A stretch of 64,000 nt of DNA from Betaproteobacteria bacterium (GTDB lineage Bacteria; Pseudomonadota; Gammaproteobacteria; Burkholderiales; SG8-39): NCBI GenBank assembly GCA_016713125.1, contig JADJPT010000009.1:1-64000 (forward strand). The letters run 5' to 3'. The notes below the pieces were generated by a model. It ran no database searches. It worked only from the letters and a program-made list of their open reading frames with translations, and had not been told where the DNA came from. Shown one piece after another: positions 55,169 to 63,969 of this stretch (its first letter is position 1; each line of letters begins with the position of its first letter). A program made the translations under genes and the position numbers.

Positions 55169-57370
55169 TCAATCTGCGGCAGGCTCGGCGAGCGAGTAGC
55201 TCAGGCGAAGTGAGCCGTTTCCGTAGTGCTGCACACCGTCGATCCCCGCGTAGCGCATTGGCACGACCGGAAGCTGCGGGCCAACTGTAGGCCGAGACTG
55301 GTTCACCACTGCGGGGGCGGAAGATGCGTCCACCGGCTGCGGCCATATGCCGGCTGAACCAACCAGTCCGGTCAGGGCGCAGAAGGCCACGGCCGCTGCG
55401 GCGCGCCAGCGGCTGGCATTGCGCCGGTAGTCCTCGAGATCGACCACGCGCTGGTGCTCGGCCCGTAGTTTGCCGATTTCGGATTGAGCGCGGCGCGCGA
55501 GCCGGAGGTCCAGCAGACGGCGCGCTTCCGTCTCGCGGACGAGGGTCTGTTCGGCGATGGCTTTCTCCGTGAGAGTTGCGGCGGCGCTTGCCGCCGCGTC
55601 GCGCCGCTGCCTCGCAGCCAGCGCAGCCTGCTCCTGCGCTTTGGTGCGTTCCTCGATGGCGCGGATCTCGGCGGCGATTTCCTCAGCCGCCCGCGCGGTA
55701 CGCTCGGCAAGTTGTGATTCAGCTGCCAGCTTCTGCGCAGCATTGACACGCAGCGTCGCCTCGGCTTTGGCGCGCGCCAGCGCGGCGCCTGCCGCCTGTC
55801 GCTCCTGATCCAGCCGGGCTGCGGCGAAACGCTCCGCGTGCTTGTCGGCACGCAGGCGCGTCGAGTGGCCGGCCGCCGCGGCCAGTTCGGACTTGGCACG
55901 AGCGCGTGCCGCCAGCGCGCTGGCGATGTGGCCGCGCGCGGCGATCTGTGCCGTTTCAGCGGCGTGCGCGGCAAGACGCTGTGCGGTCTTTCCAGCCCGG
56001 CAGCGCCTGCGCTCCTCGGCAATTCGCTCCGCGTTCGCGGCGTGCGCAGTTTCGATCTGTATTTGGCGTTCGGCCGCTTGCGCGGCGAGTGTGCGTTCCG
56101 CTTCGCGCAGTGCTGCCGCGCGTGTCGCCGCTTCCGCCTCCACCAGAGCCCTGGCGCGCGCCGCCTCGGCGGCCCGCGCATCGGCCTGGCTGCGCGCCTG
56201 CAGGCTCTGCGTTTCGAGCGCCTCGGCGTGCTCACGCTCCGCCTGGGCGCGGTGTGCCTGCTCGGCGGCATTGCGTCTGGCGATGGCGGCAGCCGCCGCC
56301 TGAGCCTGCAGGTCGGCCTGACCCTGGACATGGCGACAGGTTTCCAGTTCGGCTTCCAGACGCTGCCGGGTGGCTTCGCGCAGGGTGGCTTCGGCGGCCA
56401 GGCGTTCGCCTGTCGCTTCCTGCTCGCGTTGCGCCAGCGCTGCGCGCTCTTCGGCCACGGCCGAAGCCTGTGCGGCAGCGTCAGCGGCCGACTGCAGCAT
56501 GCGGCGTGCCTCGTCCTCAGCTGCAATGCGCGATTCGGCTTCGGCGCGCGCACGCACTTCGGCAACCATGCGGGCACGTGATTCCTCGGCGAGGCGCTCT
56601 TCGGCGACCGAGCGCGCTTGGGATTGCGCAGCGGCATCCTGCTCAGCCTGCATTCGGGCCTGAGTCGCGATGCGTTCGCGCGCCTCCTCCGCCAGCCGTG
56701 CTTCGGCCGCCAACCGCACCTGCGTTTCTGCCATAACGCGAGCTTCGGCCTGCACGCAGGCCTCCCGTTCCGCCAGTGCTCGAGCTTCGGCAGCAAGCCT
56801 GGCCGCGGTTTCGGCCTCAATGCGCGCCTGCATTTCGGCACTGGCGCGCTGCTCGGCTTGGATCCTGCGCTCCAGCTCGGCCTCCGCTTGGCGCAGGGCA
56901 GCTTCGTTCTGTCGTGACTTCTCGAGCGAGGACCGCTCCAGTGCCTCTTCCGCGGCAATCCGCAGTCGCGCGCTACGCACTGCCTCATCCTCGGCGCGAG
57001 CACGCGCACGGGTCGCTTCGAGGGCGCGCTCCTCCGCAAGAGCCCGTTCGCGTGCCAGCTCCGCGAGGGCGGCTTCGCTGGCGCGCCGCGATTCGTTCAA
57101 CTCCTTCTCGCGTCGCTCTACGTTCAAGCGCTCTTCGGACTGCACCCTGGCCATCTGTTCGGCGGCCAGGCGCTGGTCCAGGACCTGGCGCGCTGCCAGG
57201 TCGGCGGCGGCGCGCTTGTCAGCCTCCAGTCGCAGTCGACGTTCTGCGGCGGCGCGCTGCTCAGCGGCGACCGCGGAGCGTGCTTCCGACTCGATGCGGG
57301 AAACCGCTTCGCTTATTGCGGTCAATTCGCCTCCAACTGCGACGGATTGCGTGTTCTGTTCCCGGATCAT
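55169..57370 (-). CDS. Large Ala/Glu/Arg-rich coiled-coil protein with C-terminal membrane anchor
   Basis: A 733-residue protein. Residues about 25-640 are almost free of Gly and Pro and consist of repetitive heptad-like text such as 'AEEALERSSLEKSRQNEAAL', predicting a very long coiled coil of roughly 90 nm if uninterrupted. A single hydrophobic helix near residue 660 (WRAAAAVAFCALTGLVGSAG) is followed by a 60-residue tail ending 'YGNGSLRLSYSLAEPAAD'. No catalytic motif is seen. It might be a cytoplasmic scaffold tethered to the inner membrane. ATG 57370 has AGGAG upstream. I do not recognise a named family. Confidence 0.75.
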   Translation of the reverse strand: MIREQNTQSVAVGGELTAISEAVSRIESEARSAVAAEQRAAAERRLRLEADKRAAADLAARQVLDQRLAAEQMARVQSEERLNVERREKELNESRRASEAALAELARERALAEERALEATRARARAEDEAVRSARLRIAAEEALERSSLEKSRQNEAALRQAEAELERRIQAEQRASAEMQARIEAETAARLAAEARALAEREACVQAEARVMAETQVRLAAEARLAEEARERIATQARMQAEQDAAAQSQARSVAEERLAEESRARMVAEVRARAEAESRIAAEDEARRMLQSAADAAAQASAVAEERAALAQREQEATGERLAAEATLREATRQRLEAELETCRHVQGQADLQAQAAAAAIARRNAAEQAHRAQAEREHAEALETQSLQARSQADARAAEAARARALVEAEAATRAAALREAERTLAAQAAERQIQIETAHAANAERIAEERRRCRAGKTAQRLAAHAAETAQIAARGHIASALAARARAKSELAAAAGHSTRLRADKHAERFAAARLDQERQAAGAALARAKAEATLRVNAAQKLAAESQLAERTARAAEEIAAEIRAIEERTKAQEQAALAARQRRDAAASAAATLTEKAIAEQTLVRETEARRLLDLRLARRAQSEIGKLRAEHQRVVDLEDYRRNASRWRAAAAVAFCALTGLVGSAGIWPQPVDASSAPAVVNQSRPTVGPQLPVVPMRYAGIDGVQHYGNGSLRLSYSLAEPAAD

Positions 57371-57538
57371 CTACGGCTCCTGGTCGGACTTCTCGATACG
57401 GAATTATTCGTCCGCTCTGGCCACAGGCAAGCTGCGAACAGGAGCGGAAAAAGCCCCCCCAATTCGACTGCTGCGATGCAGCTATACTCGTCGGCCTGAC
57501 AACAGGAGTGCGGCGCGGAGCGCCGTTTCATACAATAA
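57371..57538. promoter_or_regulatory. Divergent intergenic region (promoters of coiled-coil and spermidine synthase-like genes)
   Basis: 168 bases between divergent starts. A TATACT hexamer at 57483-57488 is a candidate -10 box for the plus-strand gene; no well-spaced -35 box is evident. A small CGGCG/CGCCG hairpin lies just before the ATG at 57539. Promoter assignment is by position. Confidence 0.3.
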
Positions 57539-58318
57539 ATGAAGTGGTTACGGCGTAAGCTTGTGCATCCCGAGGTGTCGGTCAGCGAAGAGGACGGGGT
57601 GCGCTATCTGCACCTGGGCGGCGAGCACATCCAGAGCGCCATGCGGCTGGATGCGCCGCATGCGCTCGAGCTCGATTACACCCGCACGATGATGGGCTTC
57701 CTGCTGTTGCATCCGCGGCCCACCGATTGCCTGATGGTCGGCCTGGGCGGCGGCTCGATCCCGAAGTTCATGCACCGACGCATGCGCACGGTCCGCATGC
57801 GTGCGCTGGAGCTCAATCCCGCGGTGATCACAGCCGCGCGAGGCCTGTTTCAACTGCCTGCTGACGACATCCGCCTCAAGGTCGAACTTGGCGATGGAGC
57901 GCGCGCGGTGCACGCAGCGTGCGGCGAGTACGACGTTCTGTTCGCGGACGGATTCATAGACGGAGACCAGGTTCCGGAACTGGTGAGCGAGGAATTCTAT
58001 GTCGCTGCCCGACGAGCTCTGCGGAGTCCCGGGATACTGGTTGTGAACTTCTTCGGCCATGACCGGCGCTTCTTGCGCTACCTCAAGCGCATAGAGTCGG
58101 CGTTCGATGGGCGCGTCGTCTGCCTGGAGGCCCGCGATGACGGGAACGTGATTGCGTTCGCGTTGAACGGACTTCCAGAGAGCATCTCCTGGGAGGTGCT
58201 CGGGCAGCGCGCAGCGCGCCTGGAGTCCAGACTCGGCCTGCCATTCGTGCGCTATGCGAGGGGGTTACGACGGATGAATCGCTGGACGCGCAAGAATTTG
58301 CTGCTCGCGCCGCTATAA
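57539..58318 (+). CDS. Spermidine synthase-like methyltransferase-fold protein
   Basis: A 259-residue protein of the SpeE superfamily. The nucleotide-binding glycine loop is VGLGGGSIPKFMHR, the acidic residue ending strand 2 lies in 'RMRALELNPAVITAARGLFQ', and the catalytic-like Asp is in 'YDVLFADGFIDGDQVPELVS'. True SpeE has a D(Y/S)TDP-type motif; here 'ADGFIDG' replaces it, so polyamine synthesis is not certain. Many single-gene relatives are of unknown role. Confidence 0.8.
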   Translation: MKWLRRKLVHPEVSVSEEDGVRYLHLGGEHIQSAMRLDAPHALELDYTRTMMGFLLLHPRPTDCLMVGLGGGSIPKFMHRRMRTVRMRALELNPAVITAARGLFQLPADDIRLKVELGDGARAVHAACGEYDVLFADGFIDGDQVPELVSEEFYVAARRALRSPGILVVNFFGHDRRFLRYLKRIESAFDGRVVCLEARDDGNVIAFALNGLPESISWEVLGQRAARLESRLGLPFVRYARGLRRMNRWTRKNLLLAPL

Positions 58319-58328
58319 TTCGTCGCAC

Positions 58329-58457
58329 ATGAGCGAGGAGACCTGCATGCGATTCGATGGAGGCAGTCTAGCGGCCAAGCGGCCGCACCAGAAGAGCACA
58401 CCCTGCAGCATCATGCTCAACGCAATCCATGCCCTGATTCCCGTGGAGACGTTCTGA
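58329..58457 (+). CDS. Small ORF upstream of the TauE gene (hypothetical)
   Basis: A 42-residue frame (MSEETCMRFDGGSLAAKRPH...). A second ATG at 58347 has GAGGAG eight bases upstream, giving 36 residues ending NAIHALIPVETF. Its TGA lies within CTGA at 58454-58457, where the TauE frame can begin. Coding status rests only on the ribosome binding site and tight junction. Confidence 0.4.
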   Translation: MSEETCMRFDGGSLAAKRPHQKSTPCSIMLNAIHALIPVETF

Positions 58458-59197
58458 GCACGGGCGACTACGCCACGCTGGCCGCCCTGGCCGCAATTGC
58501 ATTCGGCGGCGCAGTTATCTTCGGCATTACCGGTTTTGGCTCGGCGCTGTTCACGGTGCCGCTTGCGATCCACCTGGTGCCGCTGCCCTTTGCACTCGCC
58601 ATGTTCACATTGCTCGACTGCACCAGTGCCTGGCGCATCGGCCTTGCCGACCCCAAGAGCGCCGTGGGGGCCGAGTGGAAGCGCATCCTGCCAGGCATCG
58701 TCGTCGGTACCGTGATCGGCATGACCCTGCTTGTGAACCTGCCGCGTCGCGCGGCCATGGCGGCATTGGGCGTGTTCGTGCTGCTGATCGCGATCTCGAA
58801 CATTGCGCGAGCAGGTGCCGTACGCATCGTGCGTCCGGCCTGGGCCTACCTGGCTGGGGTGGGCGGCGGCGTCACCAGCACGCTCTTCGGAGCGGGCGGC
58901 CCGCCGTACGCCATCTATCTTTCGCGTCGTGATCTCAGCAAGGAGCAGTACCGGTCCACGCTGGCGGTTTGCACGATGTTCAGCATTTCTTCGCGCGTGG
59001 TGGCATTCATGCTGGCGGGCCTGCTGCTGACCCCCAAACCCTGGTTGTGGGCATTGGCTGTGCTGCCGGCTTCGCTGGCCGGGCTATGGGCCGCATCCAG
59101 GCTGTTCTCGCGCGTGTCCCGCGAAGGGTTGATTCGTGCAGTGGGAGTGATGCTCGCGGCGAGCGGGATCTCTCTGCTGGTGCGCGCCTTGGGCTGA
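58454..59197 (+). CDS. TauE/SafE family sulfite/anion exporter
   Basis: A protein of about 247 residues with seven or eight hydrophobic helices. 'FGITGFGSALFTVPLAIHLV' near the N-terminus is the diagnostic TauE/SafE repeat motif (GxxGFG), mirrored later in 'VGGGVTSTLFGAGGPPYAIY'. Family members export sulfite, sulfoacetate or other anions. There is no ATG upstream in frame; CTG 58454 with GGAG upstream and coupled to the small ORF stop is the best start, and the next candidate, GTG 58556, would cut off the first motif. Confidence 0.82.
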   Translation: MSTGDYATLAALAAIAFGGAVIFGITGFGSALFTVPLAIHLVPLPFALAMFTLLDCTSAWRIGLADPKSAVGAEWKRILPGIVVGTVIGMTLLVNLPRRAAMAALGVFVLLIAISNIARAGAVRIVRPAWAYLAGVGGGVTSTLFGAGGPPYAIYLSRRDLSKEQYRSTLAVCTMFSISSRVVAFMLAGLLLTPKPWLWALAVLPASLAGLWAASRLFSRVSREGLIRAVGVMLAASGISLLVRALG

Positions 59198-59234
59198 AGT
59201 GCGCTGCAGGCTCGGGTCCAGGCGTCAGTCGGGC

Positions 59235-60590
59235 CTAGGTCGATTTCTCGCGCAGCGTGACGAATTCCTCGGCTGCAGTCGGGTGTATCCCTATGGTGGC
59301 ATCGAACTGAGGCTTGGTCGCGCCGCACTTGAGTGCGATCGCGATACCCTGGATGACCTCGCCGGCGTCCGGGCCGATCATGTGCGCACCCAGCACGCGC
59401 TCGTTCTCGGCGTTGACCACCAGCTTCATGAAGGTTTTCTCCTCGTTGCCCGTCAATGTGTGCTTGAGCGCGCGGAATCCCGTTTTGTAGATGTCGATGC
59501 GGCGATGGCGCTGGCGCGCCTCCTGTTCCGAAAGTCCGACAGTGGCTACGTTCGGAATCGAGAACACCGCCGTGGGTATGTTCTGATAGTCGATGCGCGT
59601 GGGTGTGCTTCTAAACAGTGTCTTCGCCAGCGCCATGCCTTCGGCTGTCGCCACCGGTGTAAGGTTGTTGCGATGCGTAACGTCGCCGAGCGCGTGGATC
59701 GATGGAACGGAGCTCTGCAGATAGTCGTTGACCAATATCGCGCCATCGCGCGTCAGTTGCACGCCAGCCGCTTCCAGTCCGATGCCGCGCGTGTTCGGCA
59801 GGCGCCCGGTGGCGAACATGACCGCGCCTGCCGTGCCCGCGCTGCCATCGCGGAAGGACGCTGCCAGAGCGCCGCTCGGGTCTCTGGTCAAGGCGGCGAT
59901 ATCGGCCTCGAAACGGATCTTGACGCCCTTGGCCAGCATCTCCGCAGCCAGTCGAGTGCCCAATTCCGCATCGAAGCTGCGCAGCAACCGCGGACCGCGG
60001 TATACCAGAGTGGTGTCAACCCCCAGACCGTTGAAGATTGAGGCGAATTCGACAGCAATATAGCCTCCGCCAACGATGATGATGGAGGTCGGCAGTCGTT
60101 CCAGGTGGAAGGCTTCGTTGGAGGTGATCGCAAGCTCGCGTCCCGGAATCTCCGGCAGCACCGGCCAGGAGCCGGTAGCGACCAGGATGTGCTCAGCGGT
60201 GTAACGTCGGCCACCGCACTCCACGGTGTGCGCGTCCACCAGCGTGGCGCGATGTTCGATGAGCGTGGCGCCGGCGTTGGCGAGCAGGCGCCCGTAGATG
60301 CCGTTCAGGCGCGCGATCTCGCGATCCTTGTTGGCGAGCAGCGTGGGCCAGTCGAAACTGGGTTCGGGCAGGCTCCAGCCGAAGCCGGCCGCATCATGGA
60401 AGTCTTCGCGAAAGTGCGCGGCGTAGGAGAACAGCTTCTTGGGAATGCAGCCGACATTGACGCAGGTGCCGCCCAGCCGGGCCTCCTCGGCTACTGCGAC
60501 CCTGGCGCCATAGCCGGCCGAGACGCGGCTGGCCCGCACCCCACCCGAGCCGGCGCCGATTGTGAAGAGATCGAAGTCGTACTGTGGCAA
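59235..60590 (-). CDS. gor: Glutathione-disulfide reductase
   Basis: A 451-residue FAD/NADPH oxidoreductase. The FAD motif is TIGAGSGGVRASR, the redox pair is CVNVGC (Cys43, Cys48), the NADPH site is IIIVGGGYIAVEFAS, a second FAD motif is IHALGDVTHR, and the catalytic C-terminal HPTAAEE contains the His-Glu pair. It reduces glutathione disulfide in the cytoplasm. It follows a small hypothetical gene by four bases. Confidence 0.93.
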   Translation of the reverse strand: MPQYDFDLFTIGAGSGGVRASRVSAGYGARVAVAEEARLGGTCVNVGCIPKKLFSYAAHFREDFHDAAGFGWSLPEPSFDWPTLLANKDREIARLNGIYGRLLANAGATLIEHRATLVDAHTVECGGRRYTAEHILVATGSWPVLPEIPGRELAITSNEAFHLERLPTSIIIVGGGYIAVEFASIFNGLGVDTTLVYRGPRLLRSFDAELGTRLAAEMLAKGVKIRFEADIAALTRDPSGALAASFRDGSAGTAGAVMFATGRLPNTRGIGLEAAGVQLTRDGAILVNDYLQSSVPSIHALGDVTHRNNLTPVATAEGMALAKTLFRSTPTRIDYQNIPTAVFSIPNVATVGLSEQEARQRHRRIDIYKTGFRALKHTLTGNEEKTFMKLVVNAENERVLGAHMIGPDAGEVIQGIAIALKCGATKPQFDATIGIHPTAAEEFVTLREKST

Positions 60591-60594
60591 GTCG

Positions 60595-60858
60595 CTATTT
60601 CAGGTTCGGCAAGTTGATCTCGACCAACTCGAGCAGTGCGCTCATGCCCTTGTGCTCCGGCTTGTCCGCCAGCCACTTGAGTGCATTGCGTATGCGTTGC
60701 TCGATCTGCGCGCGCGGCATGCCCTCGACGCCGGTGAAAAGCATCGCCAGTTCGCCCAGGTTCTTGGCCTGTGCCGCCACGCGCACCTGTTCAAGCTTGG
60801 CCTCGATCGCCGTGCGGTCGAGGTTGGTCACCAGCTTCATGGTTTGATCGTGGTCCAT
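60595..60858 (-). CDS. Small conserved hypothetical protein upstream of gor
   Basis: An 87-residue soluble, mostly helical protein (MDHDQTMKLVTNLDRTAIEA ... ELVEINLPNLK). No membrane segment or known motif is visible. It lies four bases upstream of gor on the same strand, so cotranscription is likely. I do not recognise its function. Confidence 0.7.
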   Translation of the reverse strand: MDHDQTMKLVTNLDRTAIEAKLEQVRVAAQAKNLGELAMLFTGVEGMPRAQIEQRIRNALKWLADKPEHKGMSALLELVEINLPNLK

Positions 60859-60959
60859 GCAGGACTCCTGACTCTACTAGGTGGGTTTGACCGGGTAAGC
60901 GCCGAGCGACGCTGCATATTAGCATCCGGGCGGGATCTTTTCAGCCGGCGGCGCGGCTC

Positions 60960-62630
60960 TCAGGCGGGGTGTGCGACGTAGCGCCAGCAGCCAGCCTCCA
61001 GCGCCGCTCGCCGCTCGATAACCAGCTTGTCGAGGTGCGCACTCAGTGAACGCATGGCCACCGGATGCAGCTTGGGCGGCACGTCGTCATATACAGCCGC
61101 GACCAGGGCCTCCGGGGTGGCCGGACCAAGCCTGTGCATGGCCTCGACGACTTTGGCTTCGCGCGCGAGACGGTGCGAGATCAGTCTTCTTGCCTCCTTG
61201 TGCGGTGCACCGATCAGATAGCCGTGGCCTGGCGCCAGGATGGCGAGATCCTCGTCCAGCAGCAGTTCCAGCGAAGCGAGGTATGCGCGCATGTCCCCGT
61301 CCGGAGGATTGATCACCACGGTCGAGCCCTGCATCACATGATCGCCCGTGAACAGCATGCGCGTGGACTCGAGCAGGAAGCACAGGTGGTTCGAGGCGTG
61401 GCCCGGGGTATGGATGGCGCGCAGCACCACGCCACCGATGTCGAGCCGCTCGCCGTGTTCCATGATCCGGTCAGGTGCGAAAGCCTGATCCTGGTTGCCG
61501 CCGCGTGGCGCCGGCCTGCCGAGAACCGTGGCTCCCGTGGCCGCCTTGATGCGTACGGCGGCCGGGGAGTGATCCAGGTGCGTGTGCGTGCACAGCACCC
61601 AGCGGATGCGGCCGGCGCCGGCCTCGAGAATGGCATCGACGTGCGCATCGATCAACGGACCGGGGTCGATGACGGCAAGGTCGCGCTCGCCGACCAGATA
61701 GGTGTTGGTGCCCGGTCCGGTCATGAAGCCCGGGTTGGGGGCGATCAGGCGCGTCACGTGGCGGTCCAGGCGCTTGGCAACGCCTGGGATCAGCTCGTAT
61801 CCGGTGTCGCCGCGCTCGTCCGGGTCGCTCCACTGGATCTCCGCGAACGGCGCCTGCCCGGTGCGAAACAGCTTGCGGCCGTCTCGTCCGTTCGCCCAGG
61901 CGGAGTGATTCGCTTCGATGTCGGTGCGGTTGCGCGCGAATTCGAAGGCCTCGGCGGCGCATGAATACGCCGAAAGTTCCTCGAGCGAAATGCGCGTCGG
62001 GTGCACGAGCTCGATTTCGTCGCGCGCGCAGGCTTCCAGCGCCTCCCGCGGGCGCACCCAGCGACTCTCCACCGTTTCGGCATCGTCGTGCGAGCCGTGC
62101 TGGCCCGCCGGCGCCAGCGCCACGAAGAAACGCGCCGTGAAGCGGCGCGGCCTTCCAGGGGCGGTGATCCAGTGCGCGTAGTAGGTGATGCGATCGCCTG
62201 GGATCAACAGGCGCTCGCGTTCGAGCAGGGTGCCGAAGGGTAGTGAGCCATCATTCACCGCATCGCGATGTGCAGCCAGCGCGGCGACTCGCTCGGCCGG
62301 CAGTTCGTGGCCTGACTCGTCCACTGCAAGCAGGATTCCGGCTTCTTCGAAGCATTCGCGCACCGCGGCGATCCAGTAGTCGAGTCCGCCGGCCTCGACG
62401 CCCAGATGGGAGCTGGCCACCTCATCGGTGATGCCGGCGACGCGCGCGCGTGCCGTGGTATCGGCTGCATCCAGGCCGCCGCCGGGAAACACATAGGCGT
62501 TGGCGACGAAGGCGGCAGAAGGACTGCGCTTGAGCATGAATACCTCGGGGCCTGCCTCGCCGTCGCGCAGCAGGATCACGGTTGCAGCGGGACGAGGCAG
62601 TTGCCGCGCCAGGTTGCGGTCTGCGCTCAT
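60960..62630 (-). CDS. Nudix hydrolase-metallo-beta-lactamase fusion protein
   Basis: A 556-residue two-domain protein. Residues about 10-230 form a Nudix domain: 'VFMLKRSPSAAFVANAYVFP' followed by GGG and the box helix AAVRECFEEAGILL (RE..EE.G). Residues about 270-490 form a metallo-beta-lactamase domain with THTHLDHSPA (HxHxDH), 'HTPGHASNHLCF' and TGDHVMQG, and a winged C-terminal helix region as in LACTB2-like enzymes. The Nudix part may hydrolyse a CoA or nucleotide derivative and the MBL part a thioester or nucleic acid; unproven. Its ATG overlaps the SDR stop (ATGA). Confidence 0.88.
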   Translation of the reverse strand: MSADRNLARQLPRPAATVILLRDGEAGPEVFMLKRSPSAAFVANAYVFPGGGLDAADTTARARVAGITDEVASSHLGVEAGGLDYWIAAVRECFEEAGILLAVDESGHELPAERVAALAAHRDAVNDGSLPFGTLLERERLLIPGDRITYYAHWITAPGRPRRFTARFFVALAPAGQHGSHDDAETVESRWVRPREALEACARDEIELVHPTRISLEELSAYSCAAEAFEFARNRTDIEANHSAWANGRDGRKLFRTGQAPFAEIQWSDPDERGDTGYELIPGVAKRLDRHVTRLIAPNPGFMTGPGTNTYLVGERDLAVIDPGPLIDAHVDAILEAGAGRIRWVLCTHTHLDHSPAAVRIKAATGATVLGRPAPRGGNQDQAFAPDRIMEHGERLDIGGVVLRAIHTPGHASNHLCFLLESTRMLFTGDHVMQGSTVVINPPDGDMRAYLASLELLLDEDLAILAPGHGYLIGAPHKEARRLISHRLAREAKVVEAMHRLGPATPEALVAAVYDDVPPKLHPVAMRSLSAHLDKLVIERRAALEAGCWRYVAHPA

Positions 62631-63502
62631 GCCGTGCGCCCCGCTCGGTCCATGTCGTTCTGCGCCTTGATCATCGCGCGCATGCCCTCCCATTCGTTGT
62701 CGGATACATTGTCCAGAGCAGTGAACGACGCGCCGTTGGCCAGGTAGCCGCCGCCGTCGATGGCTATGGTTTCACCGGTCAGCCAGTCGCAGCCGTCGGC
62801 CATCAGGAAAGTTGCCAGGTTCTGCAACTCGGGCATCTCCCCGACGCGCCGCATCGGTATGGTCGCCGCGTTGTCTTCGAAGCTGCCGCCGGGCACCAGG
62901 CGCTTGGCCGCCCCCTCGGTAGGAAACGGGCCTGGTGCGATCGCGTTCAGGCGTATGCCGTAGCGGCCCCATTCGACCGCCAGCGACTTGGTCATGACGT
63001 GAAGACCCGCCTTCGACATGGCCGAAGGCACGACATAGGGCGAACCTGTCCAAACCCAGGTCACCAGAATGGAAATCACCGACCCCTTGTGGCCGCCGGC
63101 GATCCAGCGACGACCGACGGCGTGCGTCACATAGAAGGTGCCGTGAAAGACGATATTGGCGATCGCATTGAAACCGTTGGGCGTCAGGTCCTTGGTCGGA
63201 CTGATGAAATTGCCTGCCGCGTTGTTGACGAGGCCGGTCAGCGGTCCGGCCTCGGTCCAGATGCGTTCGATCATCGCGTCTACGGCCTGCGCGTCGCGGA
63301 TGTCGACCGCATGCGTGCGAACACTGCCGCCGTGTCTGGCCATCAGATCGCCAGCGGTCGCCTCCAGCATCGGCCCGCGGCGACCGGCAATCCAGACTTC
63401 GGCACCAAGCGCGAGGTAGCGCTCGGCGATCTCTTTGCCCAGGCCGGTGCCGCCGCCGGTCACCAGGATGCGTTTGCCCGCGAGCAGGCGGTCCTTGAAC
63501 AT
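62627..63502 (-). CDS. SDR oxidoreductase, 2,4-dienoyl-CoA reductase-like
   Basis: A 291-residue short-chain dehydrogenase. The cofactor motif is TGGGTGLGKEIAERY and the strand-4 motif is LVNNAAGNFISP. The usual YxxxK reads S-A-M-S-K in 'VPSAMSKAGLHVMTKSLAVE' followed by WG, a substitution typical of 2,4-dienoyl-CoA reductases. 'GPFPTEGAAKRL' after the catalytic region fits this group as well. It should reduce an enoyl- or dienoyl-CoA with NADPH. It is coupled to the Nudix-MBL gene. Confidence 0.88.
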   Translation of the reverse strand: MFKDRLLAGKRILVTGGGTGLGKEIAERYLALGAEVWIAGRRGPMLEATAGDLMARHGGSVRTHAVDIRDAQAVDAMIERIWTEAGPLTGLVNNAAGNFISPTKDLTPNGFNAIANIVFHGTFYVTHAVGRRWIAGGHKGSVISILVTWVWTGSPYVVPSAMSKAGLHVMTKSLAVEWGRYGIRLNAIAPGPFPTEGAAKRLVPGGSFEDNAATIPMRRVGEMPELQNLATFLMADGCDWLTGETIAIDGGGYLANGASFTALDNVSDNEWEGMRAMIKAQNDMDRAGRTA

Positions 63503-63547
63503 GGGTGCTCCCCGTATGCAGGAGCACCTATTGTAAGTGCGCCAACC

Positions 63548-63730
63548 TCAGCAGCAGCAGGCGGTTTGCAGTGTGGTGCGCGGACGCTGACGTCGGCGCG
63601 GCACGAGACGCGCGAGCAGGCGATGAAACGCCTGCGAGCGTTCGAGATGCGCCTGCTCGCGCAATGCCCGTATCAGTGCCGGGTTGCGGCGCAGGTCGTC
63701 CAGAGTAAGCGGCTCAAGGGGTGCGGGCAT
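63548..63730 (-). CDS. Small basic protein (hypothetical)
   Basis: A 60-residue protein, MPAPLEPLTLDDLRRNPALI, with an amphipathic 'RALREQAHLERSQAFHRLLA' helix, an Arg-rich segment and a C-terminal CCC. Similar short proteins accompany DUF2917 genes. It begins 11 bases after the DUF2917 stop on the same strand. Function unknown. Confidence 0.65.
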   Translation of the reverse strand: MPAPLEPLTLDDLRRNPALIRALREQAHLERSQAFHRLLARLVPRRRQRPRTTLQTACCC

Positions 63731-63741
63731 GGCCAAGCTGC

Positions 63742-63969
63742 TCAGGCGATCGACAGCGAGGCCGGCGACAGCGCCGTCACCAGCGCCAGCCCAGCCTGCT
63801 CCAGGCGCATGCAGGCGCCGGCTTCGAGGATCAGGTCGCGATTGCGATTCTCCTCGGTGATCCACAGGGTTCCCTCTTCGCAACACAAGGTGCTGCCGAT
63901 TCCGTCGGTGACTTTCAGGGTCTGGCCGCCGGCCAGGCGCAGGGCCTTGCCGCTGATCTCGATGCGCAT
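63742..63969 (-). CDS. DUF2917 domain-containing protein
   Basis: A 75-residue all-beta protein with the DUF2917 pattern, 'LCCEEGTLWITEENRNRDLI' and 'LEAGACMRLEQAGLALVTAL', suggesting a small cupin-like barrel. ATG 63969 has AAGGAGGA six bases upstream. Function unknown. It heads a two-gene unit with the small basic protein. Confidence 0.82.
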   Translation of the reverse strand: MRIEISGKALRLAGGQTLKVTDGIGSTLCCEEGTLWITEENRNRDLILEAGACMRLEQAGLALVTALSPASLSIA

